DNA of 64,000 nucleotides from Locusta migratoria (GCA_026315105.1 CM048748.1:26453078-26517077); one strand, 5' to 3'; positions 1 to 10,022 are shown, counted from the stretch's first letter. Made by a program: numbers and translations. Notes: generated by a model from the letters alone, not told the origin.

Positions 1-184
1 CTGTAGGGCCTAATAACCCCAAATGACTTTTTTTGACCTGTTGGACTAAACTGACGTACAAAGTACTTAAACTAGCTTACACTAAGGACAACAAACACAA
101 CCGTACCTGAGGGAGGACTGAAGCCTCTGATGGTGAGCAACTAAATGTTCTGCAGCAAGGTGCCTTAGAGGGTTTGGCCACTCC
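1..184 (-). repeat. Degenerate tRNA-derived SINE fragment
   Basis: This stretch resembles the SINE at 53162-53355. Shared landmarks are an 'acttaaactagct' tract, 'aaggacaacaaacacaaccgtacctgag', and a degraded reverse-complement B box around 'gaggactgaagcctc', where the better copy reads 'gggattcgaaccccc'. It is a non-coding retroposon that would depend on LINE machinery. No target duplication is visible because its left edge is the window edge. It runs directly into a LINE fragment. Confidence 0.5.
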
Positions 185-745
185 ACTCTGGCTGACCAGA
201 AATCCTGTTCATCTTTCCATCAAACATCACTAATACATCCTATATCTATCTTTAACCTAGTCATTTACCTTTTTAAATTTTATAATCACCTTACTAGATT
301 TTTAAGAGATCTAACATTCCACACTCAGATCAGTAGAATACCATTGTTGTCTTTTCTGATGAGGACATCCTCCTTAGTGGTCTCTGTCAGGAGATCTGAA
401 TGCAGGACTATTTTATCTCTGGAATATTTTACCCAAAAGGATGCCACAATCGTATATTCATACAATAGAGTTGTACGCCATTGGAAAAAGCAATGGCTGT
501 ACTATCTCCTTGCTTTCAACTGCTTAGGATATGTATAGCAAAGCCATGTTAGCTGATGTTACAAGGGCAGCTCAGTCAGTCATCCCTGCAACTACTGAAT
601 AGGCTGCTCTTGAGGAATCACACATTTGTCTGCCCTCTCCTCAGATGCTCCTCCACTGTGGCTGCACCTAAGTTCCGGCTATCTGTATTGTTGAGTCATG
701 CAAGCCACCCCACATTGGCAATGTCTATGATTCACAGAGCGGCAC
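185..745 (-). mobile_element. RTE-type LINE, 5' region fragment
   Basis: The sequence aligns by eye with 62950-63500, the 5' portion of the near full-length minus-strand RTE-type LINE in this window. Shared tracts include 'gaccagaaatcct', 'ctaacattccacactc', 'agatctgaatg' with 'ggactatttta', 'ttagctgatgttacaa' and 'tggcaatgtctatgattca'. It carries the leader and the start of the endonuclease region with several stops. The open frames of 64 and 93 codons on the + strand here are antisense to the LINE and are not genes. Confidence 0.65.
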
Positions 746-1615
746 TTTTAAATGATGTTTTGAAATTACAAAACCTACCAGTACTGTTATTTCAGAGAGC
801 TGGGAGTGAAACATGTTTGATACTTGTTGTGCAGTAAGTAGTAGATCCTGTGCTAATGAACACAAACTGTAGCTAGCCAGATCTTACTCTAATGAGGAGT
901 ATGTAGTTGCAAAACACTATATCTGTTTGCTGTACCAAATTGATTTATGTGTTTCGTATTTCTGTTTATTATGCAATTTAGTAGATTAATCATATTTGCA
1001 ATCTATTTTGGTATTACATTTCAATGTTATCAACTGTTTTGTCAATTTTTCTTGCTTTAGTTACTTGCACATCAAAGCATACAAAAAGAAAAAAAAAAAT
1101 ATTGAAATAATGTTAAAACATATTCTTTGACTTTATTTGTTAAAAGATGCATAAAACAACACTGCAGATTATCCTCTTCTAAAAGGATACAGAACTTGAA
1201 TATGTGAATTGTTCTACAGTTCTTGTTGATATAAAAGGAAACCTTAATTTGATTAACAACACAGAAAGGTTTCATAGTCGTGAAGTTTTCAATGGAATTA
1301 AATGATAATTTGCGTTGCTACAGTTACTTTGCAGAACTGGTCAAAGTTCTTGATTGTGATATCCCCTTGCCTTTACACATAAATCTATATTTTCAGAGTT
1401 TCTCCACCATCAGCAAGGCACATTCAACCTTCAGTTCACAGCTGTTTCTTTCCAAGACAAGATTCAAGTTTCAATCCCATGTGCCTTTCACAGCCCAACA
1501 TATAACAAGCCTGCTTACCTGTTGTTACCATTCCCACTTATCTTGAAGTGCAATGCGTAAAAAGACTCTTAATTCCTACAGTGACCAACTACTGAATCAA
1601 CCTACATTATATATA
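746..1615. other. AT-rich intergenic, no feature seen
   Basis: AT-rich sequence with short random open frames. I see no protein-family match, RNA gene or clear repeat in it. Confidence 0.5.
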
Positions 1616-1655
1616 CTGGGTGTCCCATCTATCTTGTCCACCCAAAATATATCTG

Positions 1656-1847
1656 GAACAATAACAGCTATTGGAAAACGAGTTTCACCGGTATCAATGT
1701 ACGGCTGGGGCCCATGAATGTACATATTTGGAAACATTCTAAAACGAAAGCAAATGTGTTTTTAACACAAACTTATGTTTTTTAAATGGACACCCTATAT
1801 ATTTTCTTCAGCAATCCATAGCATGACAAATCACATAAACAATGGCG
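1656..1847. repeat. Left terminal inverted repeat
   Basis: Starts at 'atatctggaacaataacag' and runs to 'cacataaacaatggcg'. The inverted partner at 3876-4072 differs at only scattered positions by eye. The outer 40 bases (1616-1655) have no surviving partner on the right side. Confidence 0.8.
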
Positions 1848-2060
1848 AGCAAGTGGACTAAAGGTTTTACCGTTGTTTAGGTAAAAATGTTTTGATTTGG
1901 GAAGTTCAGGTAAGACATAGAAGATGAATGTAAACATGTTTAACCAATTAGTTTTATTATCACATAATTATCACTGTTATGTTTATCTAAAGTGTTACAT
2001 GACAAATTGTCCAAACAAATGTTTCTGAACTTGCACTGTGACACCAACTAAAGATAGCGT

Positions 2061-3246
2061 TCACATATCATGCTCAAAGTGATAACCATTGGCTTGCATA
2101 CATAGGGTCACTCTGTGGATGAAGGATGCCCTAGTTCGTGCTACTGTTTCCTCTTTGATGGCTGTACAAACATCAATAATGAGTTGCGTCATGCCCTCTG
2201 GTGTTGTTGGTTCATGTTGGTAAACAGCATCCTTCAGTGCTCCCCAAAGAAAAAAATCCAGCGGTGTAAGATCTGGAAATCGGGCAGGACACCTAACTGG
2301 GCCACCACGTCCAATCCACCTACCAGGGAACTTACGGTTCAGAAGTCATTATGCTCTTAAGTCGTTACGTGCAGGGCATCCGTCATGCTGATACCACATG
2401 ACCATTTTCCTGTTCAGAAGTACGCTATCCAAGAGAACAGGAAGATTGTGTAGTATAAATCGGGAGTACTGTCTGCCATTTTGGACGCCATTTACAAAGA
2501 AAGGTCTGATAATGGTATCTCCAATAATCCCACACGAAACATTCACTTTCCACAGACGTTGATGCTCTACCTGACGGAGCCATTTTGGATTTTCTGCAGA
2601 CCAATAATGCATATTCCTCATATTGACAATTCCTTTGTTAGAAAATGATGCCTCACAGTAAATACTACATCTGCGAAAAAATTTGGATTGATCAGAATTT
2701 TTGCTGAGCCCACCAACAAAATGTTACCCTGTTGCTGAAGTCATTTCCATGAAGATCCTGGTGTAAATGAACATAGTAAGGATGAAATTTATTATGTTGA
2801 ATAATACGCTGTGCACTTGATTTCAACACACCAACTTCACGTTCAATTTGACGTGTACTGATGTGAGGATTCACAGCTACGGTAGCGAGCACAGCAACTT
2901 CAGCATGTTCATTTGTGCGTGTTCTAGGATGTGTCTAGGTCTTGGATTTAAGCTTCCCGTTTCATGTAGACGAGATGTGAGATGACCAAACATCCGGCGC
3001 GAAGATGATGGCTTGTCAGGAAATCGTCTTCTGTACAGTCGTTCTGCCTGAACAGAATTTTGCCCGCCTACAACAGGGTACAGTACAGGTATATAGAGTA
3101 GGGTAGAAAACAGACATATTAACGTGATAATCATAATGTTCTCTAACATTACTATAAACAAACAACCAATCTAATAACATATTTCCCGTCAATGTACATT
3201 CTCCATAGATCAGCAGCATTTCTACCATATCTTCATGTGCGTACAT
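2061..3246 (-). pseudogene. Tc1/mariner-type transposase with DUF4817-like N terminus, broken
   Basis: Read on the minus strand, the reading frame starts near 3246 with MYAHEDMVEMLLIYGE, typical of the DUF4817-like N-terminal domain of these transposases. It continues after a candidate intron with a helix-turn-helix region (AERLYRRRFPDKPSSSRRMF near 3000; HISTRQIEREVGVLKSSAQR near 2850). The DDE catalytic region follows: HYWSAENPKW and VNVSCGIIGD near 2550, WYQHDGCPA near 2390, then WIGRGGPV and the SPDLTPLDFFLWG-like block near 2250, ending about 2061. The frame changes at least three times and carries stops. The enzyme would cut and paste the element at TA sites; this copy cannot be functional. 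Confidence 0.8.
3068..3197 (-). other. Candidate intron in the transposase gene
   Basis: On the minus strand the 130 bases from GTACATT (3197) to a pyrimidine-rich tract ending TTGTAG (3068) interrupt the DUF4817-like domain. Removing them keeps the frame and restores the expected domain spacing, with IYGE, then Cys, then GQNSVQAERLY. The donor is GT and the acceptor AG with a good polypyrimidine tract. A simple insertion is the alternative explanation. Confidence 0.5.
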
Positions 3247-3875
3247 AATACAGTATAAGTTCCACAACACAACATTTATTCACAATGTGTACTACCTCCA
3301 TGCCGTCACTAGATTACTCTGATGCACGACTACACTGGCAAGTGGGGTACTGCACACCAAAGCAACAACAAATGGGATGCTCAGAGGGTGGTGGAGTACT
3401 GGAGTTTGCATGGGTCGCAAATAACAAACAAGGCAAAGTGGTAACTGTGGCCATAGTGAGAACTACGTTGGACACGTGTCTAGGTAGAGCTAGGCCCTGG
3501 ATGAACGAGTGCGCGAAAGGCACAATGGGTCATTTAACGTATTCAATAAACCTTATTTTGGGTGTGCGGGATAAATAAGACAACCTGACTGGTTTATACT
3601 GATCGATACTGGTTCATATTGTGTACGTAGACACATAAAGAGGGAAACCATTATGTGCTTATGAGAGTTGATGGCAGCAGACCGTATTATTCGTTTCGGA
3701 CCTCTTGATAAGTATGGAAGTGCGGTTACGCATGTCAATCACATCGCCATTACGGGCAGCATGGGGTTCACGCCTGAGCCTCAGGACATGCGTTAGCAGC
3801 TTATTTGGGTTTTTCAAGTGTCAACTTCTCGTCGCAATATCTCAGGATGTAATTGGAATATTGCGATGCAATCAA

Positions 3876-4070
3876 CGCCATTGTTTATGTGATTTTTCAT
3901 GCTATGGATTGCTGAAGAAAAAATATAGGATGTCCATTTAAAAAAACATATGTTTGTGTTAAAAAACACATTTGCTTTCGCTTTAGAATGTTTCCAAATA
4001 TGTACATTCATGGGCCCCAACCATAAATTGATACCGGTGAAAGTCGTTTTCCAATAGCTGTTATTGTCCC

Positions 4071-4072
<2 letters not shown>
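3876..4072. repeat. Right terminal inverted repeat, outer end lost
   Basis: Inverted copy of 1656-1847, ending at 'tattgtcccagatatat' where it merges into a TA microsatellite. About 40 terminal bases that exist on the left are missing here. Confidence 0.8.
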
Positions 4073-4156
<84 letters not shown>

Positions 4157-4188
4157 ATACATGTCTGCCTAGGTGTGTTTGCATGTGG

Positions 4189-4230
<42 letters not shown>
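4073..4230. repeat. Compound microsatellite (AT)n (GT)n
   Basis: An AT array to about 4130, then GT arrays at about 4131-4155 and 4191-4230, separated by a short unique stretch 'tacatgtctgcctaggtgtg' that matches the PLE terminal repeat near 5295. Open frames of 60-88 codons here are repeat translations. Confidence 0.9.
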
Positions 4231-4232
<2 letters not shown>

Positions 4233-4451
4233 TTGTTTACCTTTCTTTTTGTCCCCTAAGGTAAGTCCTTCCACTCCTGGGATTGGAATGACTCCTTTTC
4301 CACTTCCTTAAAAACTGTATCCTTCTCTTTCTCCTCTGCTTCCTTCCTCTTTTTCCTGAAGAAGCTGTCAGTGGTGGCGAAAGCTTGAATGTTTGTGTGT
4401 TTTATGTTTCTATCGACGAGCCTGTACTTTAGGTAAGTCAAAAATCTTTAT
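4231..4451 (+). repeat. PLE terminal-repeat copy, plus orientation
   Basis: Resembles the right arm at 5340-5500: 'tatttgtttacctt', 'aaggtaagtc', 'gggattggaatg', then 'cctgaagaag' and 'gaaagcttg'. It is a diverged copy of the same Penelope-like terminal repeat, next to an inverted copy. It contains a hammerhead-like core at 4356-4386. Confidence 0.65.
4356..4386 (+). ncRNA. Hammerhead-like ribozyme core, copy 1
   Basis: Reads CTGAAGA, then a stem-loop GCTGTC-agt-GGTGGC, then GAAAGCTTG. This fits the hammerhead pattern CUGANGA, stem II, GAA, short palindromic stem III (AGCU), with cleavage expected after the following U. Stem I is only about three pairs. The similarity is by eye only; activity is untested. 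Confidence 0.4.
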
Positions 4452-4528
4452 TTTATATATAAAATAGATGAAAATTACTCACCAGGCGAAGGAGCACAGG
4501 TGTGACAGCATCACAAATAAATAAATGA

Positions 4529-4531
<3 letters not shown>

Positions 4532-4583
<52 letters not shown>
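4532..4583. repeat. (CA)n microsatellite inside PLE arm
   Basis: An uninterrupted CA array next to the hammerhead-like core of the left arm. The right arm has the matching GT array at about 5497-5540. Confidence 0.9.
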
Positions 4584-4588
<5 letters not shown>

Positions 4589-4589
<1 letters not shown>

Positions 4590-4617
4590 AGCTTTCGCAA
4601 CCCAGTTGCTTCTTCAG
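4589..4617 (-). ncRNA. Hammerhead-like ribozyme core, copy 2
   Basis: On the minus strand: CTGAAGA, a perfect stem GCAAC-tgg-GTTGC, then GAAAGCTT. All fixed core bases (CUGANGA, GAA) are present and the stem III segment AGCU is palindromic. Stem I is weak. Confidence 0.45.
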
Positions 4618-4871
4618 GCAGAAGGGAAGGAGAGGGAAAAGGAAATGATGACGGTTTTAAGGAAGGGGGTAAGGAGCCATTCCAATCCCGGGGGAAGAAA
4701 AGGAAGGTAAACAAATACACACACACCCAAACATTTACACAGACGCAAACACACCTAGGCAGACATACTAAAGAAGTTGAGAAGTTAGACAGAGAAGCCC
4801 CTAGAGACAAAGGCTCTGTCCAGAGAACCGAGGCAAAGATGTTAAAGATGGCAGGTGGAGAGCCACTTGCG

Positions 4872-5176
4872 ATAGTACCCACGTGATCTACCAACTGACA
4901 TGCCTGCACTGTGAAGCGTTCTATGTGGGAATGACCAGCAACAAACTGTCCATTCGCATGAATGGACACAGGCAGACAGTGTTTGTTGGTAACGAGGATC
5001 ACCCTGTGGCTAAACACGCCTTGGTGCACGGCCAGCACATCTTGGCACAGTGCTATACCGTCCGGGTTATCTGGATACTTCCCACCGACACCAATCCTTC
5101 AGAACTCCGGAGATGGGAACTAGCCCTTCAGCATATTCTCTCTTCCCGTTGCCCACCTGGTCTTAACCTACGCTAA
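4872..5176 (+). pseudogene. GIY-YIG endonuclease domain of a Penelope-like element
   Basis: A frame without internal stops runs from about 4872 to the stop at 5176. It contains VIYQLTCLHCEAFYVGMTSN, which is the GIY-YIG-like signature of Penelope elements with a preceding Cys pair (CLHC). It then has IRMNGHRQ with the catalytic-type Arg, HPVAKHALVHG, and a C-terminal LRRWELALQHILSSRCPPGL block typical of the domain's end. There is no ATG, so this is a 5'-truncated fragment rather than a gene. In a complete element this domain nicks target DNA for reverse transcription. A second, more decayed domain of this type is at 62040-62241. Confidence 0.85.
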
Positions 5177-5465
5177 AGTTGAATTCCCGCCTGCCATCTT
5201 TAACATCTTAACATCTTTGCCTTGGTTCTCTGGACAGAGCCTCTGCCTCTAGTGGCATCTCTGTCTAACTTCTCAACTTCTTTGGTTTCTATAGTATGTC
5301 TGCCTAGGTGTGTTTGCGTCTGTGTAAATGTATGGGTGTGTGTGTATTTGTTTACCTTCCTTTTCTTCCCCCAAGGTAAGTCTTTTCTCTCCCGGGATTG
5401 GAATGGCTCCTTACCCCCTTCCTTAAAACCCTCATCATTTCCTTTTCTCTCTCCTTCCCCTCTGC

Positions 5466-5493
5466 CTGAAGAAGCAACTGGGTTGTGAAAGCT

Positions 5494-5494
<1 letters not shown>
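5466..5494 (+). ncRNA. Hammerhead-like ribozyme core, copy 3
   Basis: CTGAAGA, stem GCAAC-tgg-GTTGT (one wobble pair), then GAAAGCTTG. It is the inverted partner of copy 2 in the opposite arm. Confidence 0.45.

Positions 5495-5496
<2 letters not shown>

Positions 5497-5540
<44 letters not shown>
5497..5540. repeat. (GT)n microsatellite inside PLE arm
   Basis: GT array directly 3' of hammerhead-like copy 3, mirroring the CA array of the left arm. Confidence 0.9.
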
Positions 5541-5541
<1 letters not shown>

Positions 5542-5655
5542 TTCATTTATTTATTTGTGATGCTGTCACACCTGTGCTCCTTCGCCTGGTGAGTAATTTT
5601 CGTCTATTTTTTATATATAATTTTTCCTGCTAGGAATTTTTCGTCCATAATATAA

Positions 5656-5727
5656 TCACACACAAACACACATACAAGTTTTTGCCACAACTGGTAGCTT
5701 CTTCAGGAAAAGAGGATGGAAGGAGGG
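5656..5727 (-). repeat. PLE terminal-repeat remnant with hammerhead-like core
   Basis: Minus strand reads CTGAAGA, stem GCTAC-cagtt-GTGGC, then AAAAACTTG, so the first core G is changed to A. It is a short, diverged copy of the same arm and abuts the gag fragment of gypsy element A. Confidence 0.5.
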
Positions 5728-6202
5728 TGAAATTTGATGAAATGTGTTGTATGCTGTCTGCTTATTACCAGCTTCATACTCACAAGATTGCAGCCTGTGT
5801 GGGATTTTATCTGAAGAAGCCTAATCAGTCTTATCATGCATGGGCAGCCAAACTCCACAGCCTTAGTTGCAGCTTTATTTTGTTACCCCTACTCATTTAA
5901 AATACTGTGCAGACAACATGGTTCATGGCACTATTTTGCACCTGGCACAGAAACAAAAGTTTTGTCAACATGCTCTTCAATTTGAAAACCCAACTCTTGC
6001 TGAAGTTCTGAATATTGCTCAGTCTTTCGAGGTTTCCCATGCCACTGGGGATGAGATTGAGGGATGGAGGCACAGAGCTGCTGTCTCTTCTGATGTAGGT
6101 ATGCTGGCTGCTTTCCATATTGTTGTGGTTGCCACAATGCAGGTGTGCCCCACTCACCATGCACGCAGCTGTCAGTGGGCTCTTCATAAACGGCGTCAAT
6201 AG
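5728..6202 (+). pseudogene. Ty3/gypsy element A, gag fragment
   Basis: Two overlapping frames joined by a frameshift near 5880 encode gag-type sequence: FDEMCCMLSAYYQL, YLKKPNQSYHAWAAKLHSL, then YCADNMVHGTILHLAQ and NPTLAEVLNIAQSFEV. This is the conserved gag region of insect Ty3/gypsy elements whose CCHC part follows. Here the zinc-knuckle part lies 1.9 kb downstream (8085-8215) because a LINE was inserted between. The polyprotein would form the particle shell; this copy is broken. Confidence 0.7.
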
Positions 6203-6611
6203 ACCCTACAGTGTGTGCTGTTACCAGGGATGGAGTGTTGGGGTATCAGAACAGTAAGAAGCGAATTTCTATTTTAATTTCAACTTTTATTATTAAAAAA
6301 AGGAAGGAAAAAATTAATAATAATAGACAATTATTAATTAATGTTGTGAAGAAAAAAATTCATCTGTGGAAATAAAAGAAAAAAAGTGGAAGGGCAGTAT
6401 CTTTGCTTGTTAATTAGCAGTCAGTCTTGTCTCGTCTTCTCAAGCAGTTAGAAGTGATGAGCTGTCTCAGATTTTTTTATTTTTTTATTTTATTTATTTA
6501 TTTATTTTTTTTTTAACATGAGTTTATTCTAAAGTTTTTCTGAAGTTTATTAATATGGACTGCAGTTCATCTTTGCTATTTTCATTAACTATTTTTAAAA
6601 AACATATGTAT
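6203..6611. other. AT-rich spacer, no gene
   Basis: Remainder of element A plus AT-rich and T-rich low-complexity sequence (a long TTTATTT tract at 6475-6515). Nothing else is recognisable. Confidence 0.5.
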
Positions 6612-8036
6612 ATGTTGTTGTTGTGGTCTTCAGTCCGGAGACTGGTTTGATGCAGCTCTCTACAATACCCTATCCTGAGCAAGCCTCTTCATCTCCACAT
6701 AAGAACGGCAACCTACATCTGTCTGAATCTGCTTACTGTACCCATCTCTTGGTCTTCCTCTGCGATTTTTACCCCACACACTTCCCTCCAATGCTAAATT
6801 CACAATTCCTTGATGTCTAAGAATGTGTCCCACCAATCTATCCCTTCTTTTAGTCAAGGTATGCCAGAAATTTCTTTTCTCTCCAATTCTGTTCAGTACC
6901 TCCTCATTAGTTATGCAATCCACCTACCTAATCTTCAGCATTCTTCTGTAGCACCATATTTCAAAAGTCTCAATCCTCTTCCTGTCCGCACTGTTTATCG
7001 TCCATATCTCACTCCCATACAAGGCAACACTCCATACAAATGCCCTCAGAAAGGACTTCCGTAGGCTTAAATCAATATTCGATGTTAACAAATTTCTCTT
7101 TTTCAAAAACGCTTTTCTACCCATTGCTATTCTGCATTTTATATCCTCTGTACTGCGACCATCATTTGTTATTTTACTGCCCAAGTAAAAAAACTCATCT
7201 ACCTCCTTTATTGCTTCGTTTCCCAATCTAATTCCTTCAGCATCACCGGATTTTCTTACACTGCACTCCATTACCCTAGTTTTGCTCTTGTTAATCTTCA
7301 TCTTATATGCACCTTTCAGCACACTGTCCATTCCGTTCAATTGCTCTTCCAGATCCTTTGCTGTATCTGACAGAATTACTATCTCGTCGGCAAAACACAA
7401 TGTTTTTAATTCTTCACCCTGAACTTTTATTCCTTCACCAAATTTCTCCTTGCTTTCCTTTATAGCTTGTTCAATGTACAAATTGAATGACATTGGAGAA
7501 AGGCTACAACCCTGTCTTACTCCCTTTCCAACCACTGCATCCCTTTCATGCCCTTCAACTCTGACAACCACTGTCTGGTTTTTGTACAAGTTGTTATGCT
7601 CCCTATATTTTACTCCTGCTTGCTTCAGAACTTGAATGAGTTTATTCCAATCAACATTGTCAAAAGCCTTCTCCAAATCTACAAAAGCTAGAAATGTAGG
7701 TTTGCCTTTTCTTAATCTATGTTCTAGGATAAGCCGTAAAGTGAGTATTGCCTCCCGAGTTCCTACATTTCTCCTGAACCCAAACTGATCTTCCCCGAGA
7801 TCGGCTTCTACCAGTTTTTCCATCCTTCTGTATATAATTTGTGCTAATATTTTGTAACCATGACTTATTAAACTGACGGTTCTTTAGTTTTCACACCTGT
7901 CTGCACCTGCTTTCTTTGGAATGGAGATTATAACATTTTTCTTAAAGTCTGAGGGTACTTCGCCTGTCTCATACATCTTACACACCAGGTGAAACAGGTT
8001 TGTCATGGCTGGTTCTCCCAGAGACTTCATATATAA
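6612..8036 (-). mobile_element. RTE-type LINE, 5'-truncated copy in gypsy A
   Basis: The 3' end at 6612 reads, on the minus strand, 'gactgaagaccacaacaacaac', a short ACA-type tail seen on the other copies in this window (43968 and 58049). The copy covers most of the reverse transcriptase and C terminus and stops near 8036 where gypsy A resumes. It therefore interrupts the gag of element A and is younger than it. Confidence 0.8.
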
Positions 8037-8090
8037 TGATGTTTCACAATAAAATGATGTTTCACAAGTGTGGACAGCTACATGCACCAC
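6660..8090 (-). pseudogene. RTE-type reverse transcriptase, C-terminal two thirds
   Basis: The longest clean piece is 7823-6924 (299 codons), followed in another frame by 6923-6660 and preceded by a piece near 8020-7884. Reverse-transcriptase motifs are visible: QFGFRRNVGTREAILTLRLI, VDLEKAFDNVDW, VGKGVRQGCSLSPMSFNLYI, and the catalytic box as LCFADEIVIL (normally F/YADD, so the second Asp is replaced by Glu here). The C-terminal part has ETFEIWCYRRMLKIR and RRDRLVGHILRHQGIVNLAL. The enzyme would copy LINE RNA at a nicked target. Frameshifts at about 6923 and 7870 and the altered active site make it dead. Confidence 0.85.
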
Positions 8091-8230
8091 AATCTCTTCC
8101 GTCTTGTCTGTTTTGCTTTGTGGATCATGACCTAGTGGCCTGCCATAAGCATTGGGTTGTTTGCAAGAGTTGTCTTAAAAAAGGCCACATGGCCTCTGTG
8201 TGCCACTCGCAGGCTGCTACCACCAGCATG
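8085..8230 (+). pseudogene. Gypsy A zinc-knuckle segment of gag
   Basis: Encodes CLFCFVDHDLVACHKHW, then VVCKSCLKKGHMASVC, two Cys/His clusters like those at the end of gag in this gypsy lineage. It follows the RTE insertion directly and continues the gag that starts at 5728. Confidence 0.65.
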
Positions 8231-8480
8231 GGCATGGACAACAGTGGGAAGTTTGCAGGTTCACCCTGGTACATTGTTCGTCGATGTACAGTTGTTTGAC
8301 AAATTTGTCACCTTGGAAGTAGACATGGGAACCTTGGTTTCTCTTCTAAATTATCACACATACATTCACCTGGATTTGCCACCATTGTCACTGTTGATCA
8401 TCACCTAAAAGACTACAGTCATCAGTCCACTCTTGTCATGAGTCAATTCATAACTCCTAGGGCTTACAAATCCTTGCCCT

Positions 8481-9310
8481 GTGATACAACAGCTACTGAC
8501 ATTCTTTATCTTGAAGCATTCATATTTTTTTTGTTTCTTTATTTCAAACTCTGTTAACCTGGTCTCTGATTCTGTTGTCATTGAGTTACTTTGTCAGGAA
8601 TTTTTGTCCTTGTTTGCCGATGGCTCAGGTGTGCTATTACAATTACCATGCAAAGCACCATGAAACCTACAGCGCACCCCAAGTTTTTCCATGCCCACCA
8701 GGTTATGGTGGCTCAGCAGGACTGAGTGAGTGGGCTACACGTCTTGTGATTGTCAAAACAACCTCAGGTTTCTTATGTTTATGTGGTGACTTTAAGGTTA
8801 CTGTGGATGCTCATTGATTACTATCCCCTGCCATGCACTGATGAACTGCTTACTATTCTTGCTGGATCCCATTCTTTTTCTCAATTGGTTTTGTCAGAAG
8901 CTTATCTACAACTTCCGCTGAACTAAAACTTTAAATGCTTCTTGGTTGTGAATACCCTTTTTGGTCTTTACCAGTACCAGCTAGTACTGTTTAGTGTAGC
9001 TATCACCTCAGCTATTTTTCAACATTTTTTGGAGCAACTTTTGCTTCCCATCCCTGGCTGTATTAACTATCTGGATGATATTGTGGTCACAGGGTCTTCC
9101 TTCACCGACAATTTACAGAACTTGCATGCCCTTTTCTCTACTCTCCAAATGATGTATCTTCAGTGTAATTTGGCAAAGTGTTGTTCCTTTCAACAAGCTA
9201 TTCTGTACCTTGGGTTTGAGTTCTCTTCAGCTGGGGTCCTCTCCCTTCCCAACCATGTGGTTGCTATTATTTCCCTGCCTTGCCCCACATTTGTTAAAGA
9301 GGTTTAAGCT
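8481..9310 (+). pseudogene. Gypsy A reverse transcriptase, decayed
   Basis: Fragments in several frames match Ty3/gypsy reverse transcriptase. They include a start region ELLCQEFLSLFADGSG, ATRLVIVKTTSGFLCLCGDF, YQYQLVLFSVAITSAIFQ, the active-site box CINYLDDIVVTGSS, then LHALFSTLQMMYLQCNLAKC. The YLDD box is intact but many stops and shifts surround it. The order gag, knuckle, reverse transcriptase, RNase H, integrase places the whole of A on the plus strand. Confidence 0.8.
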
Positions 9311-9851
9311 TTTCTAGGTAAAGTCACATAGGCCTAGATCCCTAGATTTCTGCCTGAGACTGCTACGGTCGTGCACCTGCTCCAATGCCTTTTGTATAGA
9401 CATATTCCTTTGGTCGCAGATTGTCAATGTGCCTATTTCACTTTGAAAGAGCAACTTGTGTCTGCTTCGTGTGTAACTGCTTATTATCCAGGTCAACACC
9501 TTATGAATGCTACAGACACCGCTCCATATGGAATGAGGGTGGCGATTGCACATAAATACTCTGCCGGGTCTGAACTCCTCATTGCATACACATCAAAAAC
9601 TTTGACACCTACACAGCAATGATATCCACAATTTGAGAAGGAGGCATTAGACATTATTTATGACGAAAAAATGTAATGTGTGCCTGTATGGTGTGAAGTT
9701 TAATCTTATTACAGATCATAAGCCTTTGGTATCACTTTTCCACCATTCTGCATCCTTGCCAGACAGGGCAGCTCATGGGCTGCAGTGCTGGACTCTGTTT
9801 CTTTCTCGGTATAATTATGAGATTCATTTCTGTGGAGTCGCACAAGTCTGA
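9311..9851 (+). pseudogene. Gypsy A RNase H region, decayed
   Basis: A connection segment (AFLGKVT with following PETA) leads to RNase H-like sequence. It shows TDTAPYGMRVAIAHKYSAGS, LLIAYTSKTLTPTQQ, a segment around FEKEALDIIYDEK, then KFNLITDHKPLVSLFHHSAS and FLSRYNYEIHFCGVAQ. It breaks off near 9848, and the continuation YADAISRL is found at 13248 beyond a 3.4-kb insertion. Confidence 0.75.
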
Positions 9852-10022
9852 AGTGCGTGCCACATACTTTCGCTGCGCGCCGCCATGCAAGCACGGCGCG
9901 GTGTTCTTACGTTGTCAGCCACGAGCGCCCTCTGCTGCAACTTCGCACGTGGCCACCACTGAACTGCATCGGTCACTTGGGAATAGGACAGGCACCTGTT
10001 AAGACTCTCCTCAGTAGGCAGG
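9852..10022. repeat. GC-rich insert segment, possibly part of an LTR
   Basis: Unlike its AT-rich surroundings, this segment is GC-rich and contains 'gagcgccctctgctgcaa', a type of tract I associate with arthropod LTRs. It sits between the gypsy A break and the L2-type LINE, so it may be the left half of a solo LTR split by the LINE, the right half lying at 12991-13247. That is only a guess. Confidence 0.25.

Larger units (their letters stand above)
1616..4072 (-). mobile_element. Tc1/mariner-superfamily transposon with long TIRs
   Basis: The left end reads 'ctgggtgtcccatc' just after a run of TA. Bases 1656-1847 are repeated inverted at 3876-4072 with few differences, so the element has terminal inverted repeats of roughly 190 bp or more. 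Between them, on the minus strand, lies a broken transposase (2061-3246). The right terminus has lost about 40 outer bases: the match stops where a TA microsatellite begins, and PLE repeats follow. TA target use is typical of this superfamily. The element is inactive because of frameshifts and stops. Confidence 0.8.
4452..5655 (+). mobile_element. Penelope-like element fragment with inverted terminal repeats
   Basis: Two arms of about 400 bp (about 4452-4858 and 5193-5620) are inverted copies of each other and enclose a GIY-YIG endonuclease fragment (4872-5176). Penelope-like elements are known to carry a GIY-YIG domain after the reverse transcriptase and to end in pseudo-LTRs in direct or inverted order. 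No reverse transcriptase part remains. Each arm carries a CA/GT array and a hammerhead-like core. The right end reads 'cctgctaggaatttttcgtcc', and a fragment of the same end recurs at 51195-51310. Confidence 0.7.

Noticed and set aside
4064..4311. Open frames of 60-88 codons on both strands
   Set aside because: They translate AT, GT and CA arrays (repeated Tyr-Ile, Cys-Val, Thr-His); no protein is implied.
4511..5038. 175-codon minus-strand frame
   Set aside because: It is antisense to the GIY-YIG fragment and runs into the GT array and PLE arm.
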